In this document: piece after piece, positions 54,082 to 60,808 of the stretch
Layout: each line of letters opens with the position of its first letter
Position numbering within the stretch: the first letter of the stretch is position 1
Made by a program: the position numbers and the translations under genes
Origin: G963677185 sp963677185
GTDB lineage: Bacteria > Bacillota > Syntrophomonadia > Syntrophomonadales > Syntrophomonadaceae
Assembly (NCBI GenBank): GCA_963677185.1
Contig: OY781889.1
Location: 2,108,001-2,172,000 of the forward strand
Length of the DNA stretch: 64,000 bases
Reading direction: 5' to 3'
Notes under the pieces: model-generated
Database searches by the model: none
What the model was told of the DNA's origin: nothing
The model's input: the letters and a program-made list of their open reading frames with translations, nothing else

Positions 54082-55047
54082 TTATTTCATAACTTTTTTG
54101 GCTACAGCTTCGGCCAGTGTATACGGGTCGCTTTCTTTTCTAATCAGAGTTTGCAGCATCTCGTCCCATTCGCCTGAAGCGACCAGGGCTTCAACGACTT
54201 TATCAAAGATGGCTAAATGGAGTGAATCATTCAGTTCAGTGGTCACCTTGCGGATAAACCTGCTGGCCAGCAGGTTTTTATCAACCAGGTGCTGGTAGTG
54301 AGCGTCAATTTGTTCACATAGCTCGCAAACCGCTGTCGCAAAAGTGTGCGGCTGAAGAACGCTCTCCACCATCACTATTGGCGGTTCCCACCCATCTTCA
54401 AAGTGTCCCATATGCAGCATATTCTTGGTTTCCTTGTATAGTTTATTAGCTCCGTCCCGATCGGCTTTGTTAATGACAAAAATGTCGGCGATTTCCATTA
54501 GCCCGGCTTTGATTGCCTGAACATCATCACCCATGCCGGGAACCAATACCACTATCACGGTGTGCGCATGGTTGATGATATCAACTTCCTGCTGGCCTAC
54601 GCCAACAGTTTCGACGATTATCTTGTCTTTGCCCATGACGTCAAGAATATGGATGCCATCTCCCACTGCTTTGGACAGGCCCCCCATGGCTCCGCGGGTG
54701 GCCAGGCTGCGGACAAAAACGCCTGGATCGCAGGCATGACGAAGCATGCGGATTCTATCACCCAGCAAGGCTCCGCCAGTGAATGGACTGGTCGGATCTA
54801 CAGCAAGAACGCCAACGGTTTTTTGCTTCTTTCTCATTGCTACGATCAATTCGTCCGTAAGGGTGGATTTACCAGCCCCAGGTGCTCCTGTAATTCCTAT
54901 TACGTGTGCTTTTCCCGTGTGTGGAAAGATGTGCTTCATGGCCGAGGCCATCTCCGGCATATTGTCCTCAATATTACGGATTAAACGCGAAGCTGCGCGC
55001 ACATCACCTTCCATGGCTCTACTGCTTAAGTCCTTCATAAAACTCAC
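54082..55047 (-). CDS. meaB: MeaB/ArgK-type mutase chaperone GTPase
   Basis: 321 residues. G1 GAPGAGKSTLTDEL, Walker B/switch ETVGVGQQEVD, G4 NKAD. MeaB-family G3E GTPases load adenosylcobalamin into acyl-CoA mutases and protect the radical site. It overlaps the small mutase subunit by 4 nt, strong support for a functional link. Confidence 0.95.
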   Translation of the reverse strand: MSFMKDLSSRAMEGDVRAASRLIRNIEDNMPEMASAMKHIFPHTGKAHVIGITGAPGAGKSTLTDELIVAMRKKQKTVGVLAVDPTSPFTGGALLGDRIRMLRHACDPGVFVRSLATRGAMGGLSKAVGDGIHILDVMGKDKIIVETVGVGQQEVDIINHAHTVIVVLVPGMGDDVQAIKAGLMEIADIFVINKADRDGANKLYKETKNMLHMGHFEDGWEPPIVMVESVLQPHTFATAVCELCEQIDAHYQHLVDKNLLASRFIRKVTTELNDSLHLAIFDKVVEALVASGEWDEMLQTLIRKESDPYTLAEAVAKKVMK

Positions 55048-55448
55048 TTCCTCGGAGTGATATTTGTATTTATCCAGGTAACAATGTCATCCAGCTTGGT
55101 TCCAGGGACAAAAAGCGCCTTCAGGCCGGCGTCATAAAGCCCTTGCATGTCTTTATCAGGAATGATTCCGCCGCCAATGACCGTGATATCTTCAGCGCCT
55201 TGCTCCTTTAAAAGCTGAGCAACTGCAGGGTAAAGATAATTATGAGCTCCGGACAGGCAGCTCAATCCCACTACATCGACATCTTCCTGAATAGCTGCGG
55301 CTGCTATCATTTCCGGGGTCTGGTGACACCCGGTGTAAATAACTTCATATCCTGCATCGCGAAAGGTGCGGGCCAGCACTTTAGCGCCTCTGTCATGGCC
55401 ATCAAGACCCGGTTTTGCCAGTAATATACGGATTTTTTCGCTAGACAT
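55044..55448 (-). CDS. Acyl-CoA mutase small (B12-binding) subunit
   Basis: 134 residues from ATG 55448, with GGAGGAGG upstream. Contains LAKPGLDGHDRGAKVLAR (DxHxxG), VGLSCLSGAH and VIGGGIIPDKDM, the three blocks of the cobalamin-binding domain. It lies 37 nt after the large subunit. Partner of the catalytic subunit; resembles IcmB, HcmB and the MCM C-terminal domain. Confidence 0.93.
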   Translation of the reverse strand: MSSEKIRILLAKPGLDGHDRGAKVLARTFRDAGYEVIYTGCHQTPEMIAAAAIQEDVDVVGLSCLSGAHNYLYPAVAQLLKEQGAEDITVIGGGIIPDKDMQGLYDAGLKALFVPGTKLDDIVTWINTNITPRK

Positions 55449-55485
55449 ATTTACTACCTCCTCCAACTATTATTGTATTTGCAAT

Positions 55486-57165
55486 TTAATATATGCCGGG
55501 GTCACGGTAGGCTCCGTATACTTCCCGATACACATCACAGATTTCCTGAACACTGGCATATGCCTTAACGGCCTCGATGCAGAAGGGCATGACATTGTCG
55601 CCTGTTTCGCAGGCCTTTTTGATGTCTTTGAGACATTGCGCTACATGCTTGCTGTCTCTCTTTCTCTTAACCGCTGCCAGACGTGCTATCTGATCTTTTT
55701 CTACCTGGTCATCGATTTCAACCACGGGGATTTCGACCGCATCCTCAGTATTGTATTTGTTGATGCCGATCATGATTTTTTCTCCGGCATCGATTTGCCG
55801 CTGGTATTTGTAGGCGGCATCTGATATTTCCATCTGCGGGAAGCCTTTTTCAATAGCTTTGACCATTCCGCCCATTTCATCGATCTTATGAATGTAGTCC
55901 CAGGCCTTTTCTTCCATTTCATTGGTCAGAGCTTCAATAAAATAGGAACCGGCCAACGGATCGATAGTGTTGGCGGCGCCAGTTTCTTCAGCAATGATCT
56001 GCTGAGTCCGCAACGCGATTTGCACGGCGTGTTCCGAAGGCAGGCAGAGCACTTCGTCCAGCGAATTGGTGTGCAGGGACTGGGTTCCTCCCAGAACTGC
56101 CGCCAGGGCCTCAACCGCGGTCCTTACCACGTTGTTATAGGGCTGTTGAGCGGTCAGCGAGCAGCCTGCGGTCTGGGTATGGAAGCGCATCCACCAGGAG
56201 CGTTCATCCTTGGAACCATAGCGTTCACGCATCGCTTTGGCCCAGATGCGGCGGGCAGCCCGCAATTTAGCAATTTCTTCAAAGAAATCGATATGAGCGT
56301 TGAAGAAGAAGGACAGACGGGGGGCAAATTCGTCCACGTGCAGTCCCTTGCGCCTGATGACGTCTTCCACATATTCCATTCCATCCCGGAGGGTGAAGGC
56401 CAGTTCCTGGACCGCGGTGGCTCCGGCTTCCCGGATGTGATAACCGCTGATGCTGATGGTGTTCCAGCGGGGAACATACTTGGTGCCAAATTCAACCGTG
56501 TCACTGATTAGCTTTACGGAAGGTTCGGGAGGGCACATCAGGGTTTTCTGGGCTATGAATTCTTTCAGCATATCATTTTGAATAGTGCCGCCGATTTTAT
56601 CCAGCGGTATTCCCTGTATTTGGGCGGATGCGCAGTACATGGCCCATAATACGGTGGCGGGCGGATTAATAGTCATGGAAGTGGTTATTTTATCCAGGGG
56701 AATGTCTTTTATCAGTGCCTGGAAATCATCGATGGTGTCGATGGCTACCCCGCATTTCCCGCATTCGCCCCGGGCTTCATGGGCATCGGTATCATAGCCC
56801 ATCAAGGTGGGAAAGTCGAAAGCGGTGCTGAGCCCGGTTTGGCCTGAATTCAGCAAATAGTGCCAGCGGTTGTTGGTTTCCGCAGCGCTGCCCATTCCCG
56901 CAAACATTCTAAAAGTCCAGTATTTGCCGCGATAGCCACTCACCTGGTTGCCACGAATAAACGGATACTGGCCAGGATATCCGATATCCTTCTCGAAATC
57001 CATGTCCTTGATGTCTTCCGGCCCATACAGCCTTCTGATTTCCAGATCAGATACGGTGGTCCAAGCGGGTTTCTGGTCGGGATACTTGGCGACCGATTTT
57101 TTGACTTCGTCTTCCCACTTCTTTCTCATAATGCTGGATTTGTCTAATAAGTCTTTAGTAAACAC
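55486..57165 (-). CDS. Acyl-CoA mutase large subunit, probably isobutyryl-CoA type
   Basis: 559 residues, the TIM-barrel catalytic subunit of a B12-dependent acyl-CoA mutase, with GYDTDAHEA, NISISGYHIREAGA-like and QQPYNNVVRTAVEALAAVLGG motifs. Substrate-pocket residues: Phe88 (RMFAGMG) where methylmalonyl-CoA mutase has Tyr89, and Gln206 (IAQKTLMCPP) where it has Arg207; both are as in isobutyryl-CoA mutase (Phe80, Gln198). Ala115 argues against 2-hydroxyisobutyryl-CoA mutase, which has Asp117. Expected reaction: isobutyryl-CoA to n-butyryl-CoA. It would normally be annotated as methylmalonyl-CoA mutase. Confidence 0.9.
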   Translation of the reverse strand: MFTKDLLDKSSIMRKKWEDEVKKSVAKYPDQKPAWTTVSDLEIRRLYGPEDIKDMDFEKDIGYPGQYPFIRGNQVSGYRGKYWTFRMFAGMGSAAETNNRWHYLLNSGQTGLSTAFDFPTLMGYDTDAHEARGECGKCGVAIDTIDDFQALIKDIPLDKITTSMTINPPATVLWAMYCASAQIQGIPLDKIGGTIQNDMLKEFIAQKTLMCPPEPSVKLISDTVEFGTKYVPRWNTISISGYHIREAGATAVQELAFTLRDGMEYVEDVIRRKGLHVDEFAPRLSFFFNAHIDFFEEIAKLRAARRIWAKAMRERYGSKDERSWWMRFHTQTAGCSLTAQQPYNNVVRTAVEALAAVLGGTQSLHTNSLDEVLCLPSEHAVQIALRTQQIIAEETGAANTIDPLAGSYFIEALTNEMEEKAWDYIHKIDEMGGMVKAIEKGFPQMEISDAAYKYQRQIDAGEKIMIGINKYNTEDAVEIPVVEIDDQVEKDQIARLAAVKRKRDSKHVAQCLKDIKKACETGDNVMPFCIEAVKAYASVQEICDVYREVYGAYRDPGIY

Positions 57166-57235
57166 GCAATATTCCTCCTTACATATAATTTGGCCCCCTG
57201 GTTTTAAAACCGCATGGCTTTATGCACTTTTGCTG

Positions 57236-57787
57236 CTAGTACTCTATGCCGGCCCGGTTCTTTATTCCGGCGTTATAGTGGTGCTTGATCTCGGTTACTT
57301 CGCTGACCATTTCGGCCATGTCCCGTATTTGATCTGACGCGTACCGCCCTGTGAAAATGAGATCCATCTCCGGGGGACGGTTGCGGGCCAGCTCCACGAT
57401 TTCGTCCAGAGGCACCAGCTTGAAATCGCCGACTACGTTAATTTCATCAAGAATAACCATGTCGAAATCGCCGCTGTTGATGACTTCTTTGGCCTTTTCG
57501 AAGCCTTCCCTGGCCATCTCGATATCGACCGGAGCGGGATTGTCCCTCATCACGAAACTATCCAGACCAAATTGATAAAGCTTGATATCCGGCAGATACT
57601 TTTTCAATGCTTTTACTTCGCCGTATTCCCGTCCTTTCATGAACTGGATAATGCATACCCGGAATCCCTGACCGGTTGCACGCAGGGCCTGGCCAAAGGC
57701 CGAGGTAGTTTTACCCTTGCCATTGCCGGTAATGACCATTAACATGCCCTTTTTAGGCTTCTTTGCTGATGCATCCATTGCAGACAA
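57236..57787 (-). CDS. cobO: Corrinoid adenosyltransferase
   Basis: 183 residues of the CobA/BtuR/CobO family. P-loop ITGNGKGKTTSAFGQALRA near residue 18, VILDEINVV (Walker B) and FTGRYA. Makes adenosylcobalamin from cob(I)alamin and ATP, the cofactor of the mutase encoded next. The start is set at TTG 57787, nine nt after GGAG; ATG 57778 is the alternative. First gene of the long minus-strand array. Confidence 0.92.
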   Translation of the reverse strand: MSAMDASAKKPKKGMLMVITGNGKGKTTSAFGQALRATGQGFRVCIIQFMKGREYGEVKALKKYLPDIKLYQFGLDSFVMRDNPAPVDIEMAREGFEKAKEVINSGDFDMVILDEINVVGDFKLVPLDEIVELARNRPPEMDLIFTGRYASDQIRDMAEMVSEVTEIKHHYNAGIKNRAGIEY

Positions 57788-58033
57788 AATCTTCAACTCC
57801 TTTATCCTTCAAATAAAGCAAGCAGTGAAAGAATACTGCTATCACCTCCTTTAATAGAGATATAATTTCCTGGCAACATTGAAACGGCAGGATTACCCTG
57901 CATATATTTGGTTTTTACACTGTGGATATAAGTAATACGGACTACGGTGATGGCGAGAAATAATAGAGCGAATAAGCAAAACGAACTGGTTCAATGTTTC
58001 AAAAGGGCGATTAAACGGTTAAGGACCGGAATA

Positions 58034-58086
58034 GAAAAAGCCTTCGCGCCCCACTGACAGTTATAACGCCATGGGGCTCGAAGGCT
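58034..58086 (-). terminator. Minus-strand terminator in the leader of the mutase operon
   Basis: AGCCTTCGAGCCCCA (58086-58072) pairs with TGGGGCGCGAAGGCT (58053-58039) with one mismatch, followed by TTTTTC. There is no minus-strand gene upstream of it, so it must stop a leader RNA or a small RNA, possibly as an attenuator of the operon that begins with cobO. Confidence 0.75.
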
Positions 58087-58108
58087 CTCGTTAGCATGGT
58101 ATAGTAAT

Positions 58109-58137
58109 AGTATATTCGAGATATTCTGTAGAAACAA
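58109..58137 (-). promoter_or_regulatory. Promoter facing the leader terminator
   Basis: On the minus strand TTGTTT (58137-58132), exactly 17 nt, TATACT (58114-58109). A start near 58102 would place the terminator hairpin only about 16 nt into the transcript. Confidence 0.55.
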
Positions 58138-58544
58138 CGATTTAATTACAATAAATCAGAAAATATTGTTAGTTTTTAATATATACGACGGGAAAATTGA
58201 TTATCCTTCTTTCCGGTACGTGAATTTCGCAAGTTAAATATTTAACAAGATATAATGATGGATATCCATGCAAATTTTATTCATATATTTCCAATAAGAT
58301 ATCGCCGGACCAGTATGCAAGACCAATCAACAGGCAATAAACATCATTAATAACGGATAATGTAAAAAATGAGATATTATCACTATATGTGTGGGGACGG
58401 TCGTCTTAAATAGCCGGTAATTCTATGATACGGGCACATGGCATGATACAATGCTATTAGGGATTCCATTTGAAAATACCAGGCAGCACGGATTTCCGGT
58501 TAGAGTCAGTATGCCAGGCCAGAAGAGAATGAGGGGTAAGCATT

Positions 58545-58751
58545 ATGGAACTGGGAGATCGCATTACTGTAAATGAACGTACGCATCCTTTTTACCGGTT
58601 CACGGGAACCGTTGTTGGCATCCGGGGGTTCAGAGTACCGGGCGACCCGATGCTGCTCATTCTGATAAATGAGCGCCAGCGCAGCTACCTGATTCCAGAG
58701 TCCATGGTGTGCCGTATGGAAGATGTGGAGCGTTCGCCCAGCCTGTCGTGA
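58545..58751 (+). CDS. Small unknown protein, 68 residues
   Basis: ATG 58545 lies after GAGGGG. The product starts MELGDRITVNERTHPFYRFT and includes GTVVGIRGFRVPGDPMLLIL, reminiscent of a small SH3-like or KOW-like beta barrel. The stop codon lies at the first unit of the heptamer array. No family recognised. Possibly co-transcribed with the NUDIX gene through the array. Confidence 0.6.
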   Translation: MELGDRITVNERTHPFYRFTGTVVGIRGFRVPGDPMLLILINERQRSYLIPESMVCRMEDVERSPSLS

Positions 58752-59155
58752 GACGTAAGACGTAAGACGGGAGACGTGAGATGTGAAACGTAAAACGTAA
58801 GACGTGAGACGGAAGACGTGAAACGTAAGACGGGAGACGGGAGACGGGAGACGGAAAACGTGAGATGTGAAACGTAAGACGTAAGACGTAAGACGGGAGA
58901 CGGAAAACGTGAGATGTGAAACGTAAAACGTAAGACGGGAGACGTAAGACGGGAGACGTAAGACGGGAGACGGGAGACGGAAAACGTGAAACGTAAAACG
59001 TAAGACGGGAGACGGGAGACGGAAAACGTGAGATGTGAAACGTAAGATGTAAAACGTAAAACGTGAGACGTGAGACGTAAGACGGGAGACGTAAGACGGA
59101 AAACGTGAGACGTGAAACGTAAAACGTAAAACGTAAGACGGGAGACGGGAGACGG
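58750..59155. repeat. 58-copy tandem 7-bp repeat (RARAYGK)
   Basis: 406 bp that split into exactly 58 units of 7 bp without one insertion or deletion. Positions 2, 4 and 6 are fixed (A, A, G); position 1 is G/A, 3 is G/A, 5 is C/T and 7 is T/G. Common units are GAGACGG, AAGACGT, AAGACGG, GAAACGT, AAAACGT and GAGATGT. Higher-order blocks recur, for example GAGACGG-AAAACGT and GAGATGT-GAAACGT together at units 15-18, 22-25 and 39-42. A long open frame on the minus strand is a by-product of the repeat. Confidence 0.95.
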
Positions 59156-59181
59156 AATAAGGATGAAGGCTGGAACGCGGC

Positions 59182-59721
59182 TTGCAGCGATTTCATTATT
59201 GCCCGCAGTGCGGGGGAAAGCTTGAATACGGTGAATATCAAGGCCGGCGTCGATTGGTCTGTGTCCAATGCGGTGAGGTTCTGTATGAGAACCCTGTAGT
59301 AGGGGTGGCGGGGGTATTGCTCAATGAAAAGGGGCAGATCCTGCTGGGCCGCAGGAATACCGGCCCTTATGCCGGTCTGTGGTGCATTCCCTGCGGTTAT
59401 CTTGAATACGACGAGGAGCTGCGCCAGGGGCTGAAGAGGGAATTCCAGGAGGAAACCGGCCTGGAAGTTGAGATAGGCGAGTTGTTTACGGCTCTGTCTA
59501 ATTTTCATGATCCCCTGTGCCACACGGTGGGCATCTGGTTCATGGTGAAGAGAGCGGGCGGGGAGTTGAAGGCCGGTGACGATCTGAACCAGGCCGCATT
59601 CTTCAGCCTTGACAATATCCCCGGGCTGGCCTTTCCCACCGATCAAACTGTAATCAATATGCTGCGGGAGAGATCAACAACGCCTGTAATCGGTGTCTGC
59701 ATGCCGGGAGGTCAGGATTGA
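59182..59721 (+). CDS. NUDIX hydrolase with zinc ribbon
   Basis: 179 residues. N-terminal zinc ribbon CPQCGGKLEYGEY and CVQCGEV, then the complete NUDIX box GYLEYDEELRQGLKREFQEE-TGL (Gx5Ex7REUxEExGU). Resembles the NudC-like/ADP-ribose pyrophosphatase group; the substrate is a nucleoside diphosphate derivative. TTG start; AAGGATGAAGG lies a little upstream. The heptamer array ends 26 bp before it. Confidence 0.85.
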   Translation: MQRFHYCPQCGGKLEYGEYQGRRRLVCVQCGEVLYENPVVGVAGVLLNEKGQILLGRRNTGPYAGLWCIPCGYLEYDEELRQGLKREFQEETGLEVEIGELFTALSNFHDPLCHTVGIWFMVKRAGGELKAGDDLNQAAFFSLDNIPGLAFPTDQTVINMLRERSTTPVIGVCMPGGQD

Positions 59722-59839
59722 GCCACATTATCTAAATTTGTCGAGCCGCAACAATTTTTCTGGTATTATAAGGTTTCAAAGCATATAATGGCTATATTGC
59801 AATACGACTGGTCTTTCATTTGACCGTATGCATTGTGAA

Positions 59840-60016
59840 TGGGCCTTGCAGGTGAAGCGGCTGGAGCCGCTTAAAAGGGAAACCGGTGAGAATCCGGTGC
59901 AGTCTCCCCTACTGTGAGCCGGGACGAGTTCCGCCGAAAGCCATTGAGCCTCTGCTTGAGAAGGCGTGGAATGAGAATGACCGGCGAGCCAGGAAACCTG
60001 CCTGACAGGGTCGGTA
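59840..60016 (+). promoter_or_regulatory. Cobalamin (AdoCbl) riboswitch
   Basis: The core is clear: GGGAAACCGGTGAGAATCCG, GCAGTCTCCCCTACTGTGA, and the B12 box GAGCCAGGAAACCTGCCTG. GCAGGT (59848-59853) can pair with ACCTGC (59996-60001). This class represses B12 synthesis or uptake genes. Here the first genes downstream belong to an IS607-type element, and cobT follows only at 62429. Confidence 0.95.
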
Positions 60017-60059
60017 TTTCTTCTGGGAATAAGAAGAAACCTGGCTATAAGGGTAATCA

Positions 60060-60100
60060 GATCCCTGGATAGGTTTTTTTCTTATTCAGGGATTTTTTAT
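60060..60100 (+). terminator. Expression-platform terminator of the cobalamin riboswitch
   Basis: ATCCCTG (60061-60067) pairs with CAGGGAT (60087-60093), followed by TTTTTATTTT. An alternative pairing AAACCT (about 60038) with AGGTTTTTTT (60071-60080) could act as the anti-terminator or a competing stem. Confidence 0.75.
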
Positions 60101-60148
60101 TTTGCAGGGAGGTCTAGGCAGCTTGCGTAAATAGTCTAAAATAGTATA

Positions 60149-60186
60149 ATAGTGTATAGGAGTGATGTTATGAAACTATACACTAT
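60149..60186. promoter_or_regulatory. 11-bp palindrome around the tnpA start, likely recombinase site or operator
   Basis: ATAGTGTATAG (60149-60159) and CTATACACTAT (60176-60186) are perfect inverted arms 16 bp apart, enclosing the ribosome binding site and start codon of tnpA. CTATACAC appears again at the right end (62390-62397). This fits binding by the MerR-like head of the recombinase for end recognition and self-repression. Confidence 0.6.
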
Positions 60187-60808
60187 GCAAGAAACCAAGA
60201 AGCTATTAAACGTAACCCGGATGACGCTGTTGTCCTGGGAGCAAAAAGGTAAGCTCCATCCGGTGAGGACCCCGGGCGGCACCCGGAGGTACAGAGAGGA
60301 AGAAATCCACAGTCTGTTAGGCGAAACCACGGAAGAATCCATCGGGCGAGTATATGTCTACTGCCGGGTGTCCACGAAAAAGCAGGAGCAATCCGGCAAC
60401 CTGCAACGCCAAAAAGAACGTCTGGTTTACCACTGCCACACCAAGGGCTATACGGTTGTTAAAGTGTTTGAGGAAGTGGCCAGCGGGATCAACGAGAACC
60501 GCAAAGAGTTGAAGGCCATGCTTGGCAGCCTGGAAAGTGTAGAACGGATCGTGGTTGAGTACCCAGATCGTTTAGCACGTTTCGGATATCGCTACATTGA
60601 AATGTTATGCGCCCTGGCTGGTGTTGAACTGGAAACGGTGGAGAAAAACGCCGTTCAGGAACCGGACAAAGAGATGGTCGAAGACCTGATTGCGATAATC
60701 ACTTCGTTTTCGGCCAGGCTATACGGAGCAAAGGGCGGCAGAAAAATTAAAAAGTGTTTAAGTGAGTTAGAACGCGAAAGGGGCGCGAATGATGAAAACC
60801 ACAATTAG
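60170..60808 (+). CDS. tnpA: IS607-family serine recombinase (TnpA)
   Basis: 212 residues from ATG 60170 (AGGAGTG upstream; a GTG at 60152 lies inside the palindrome). MerR-like helix-turn-helix about 2-50 (TMQETKKLLNVTRMTLLSWE and GGTRRYREEEI). Catalytic domain with Ser in VYCRVSTKKQEQSGNLQRQ, then VEYPDRLARFGYRYIEML. The DNA-binding head comes before the catalytic domain, the hallmark of IS607 OrfA. Overlaps tnpB by 20 nt. Confidence 0.93.
   Translation: MKLYTMQETKKLLNVTRMTLLSWEQKGKLHPVRTPGGTRRYREEEIHSLLGETTEESIGRVYVYCRVSTKKQEQSGNLQRQKERLVYHCHTKGYTVVKVFEEVASGINENRKELKAMLGSLESVERIVVEYPDRLARFGYRYIEMLCALAGVELETVEKNAVQEPDKEMVEDLIAIITSFSARLYGAKGGRKIKKCLSELERERGANDENHN

Larger units (their letters stand above)
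57788..58544 (-). other. Leader and AT-rich gap before the mutase operon
   Basis: 757 nt. Holds a near-perfect ribosome binding site TAAAGGAGGTGAT (minus strand, about 57853-57841) that no standard start codon follows at proper distance. A promoter and a terminator hairpin are listed separately. A GGGGACGG REP-like half-site is at 58393. The 58140-58380 stretch is very AT-rich and shows no gene. Confidence 0.5.

Noticed and set aside
58750..59155. CRISPR array
   Set aside because: The units are contiguous 7-mers with no spacers, and no cas genes are present.
58657..59646. 329-residue minus-strand ORF rich in SRLTFYVSRL-like repeats
   Set aside because: It is the antisense translation of the 7-bp array and the NUDIX gene; the 7-nt unit yields a 7-residue repeat in any stop-free frame. 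No ribosome binding site or domain supports it.
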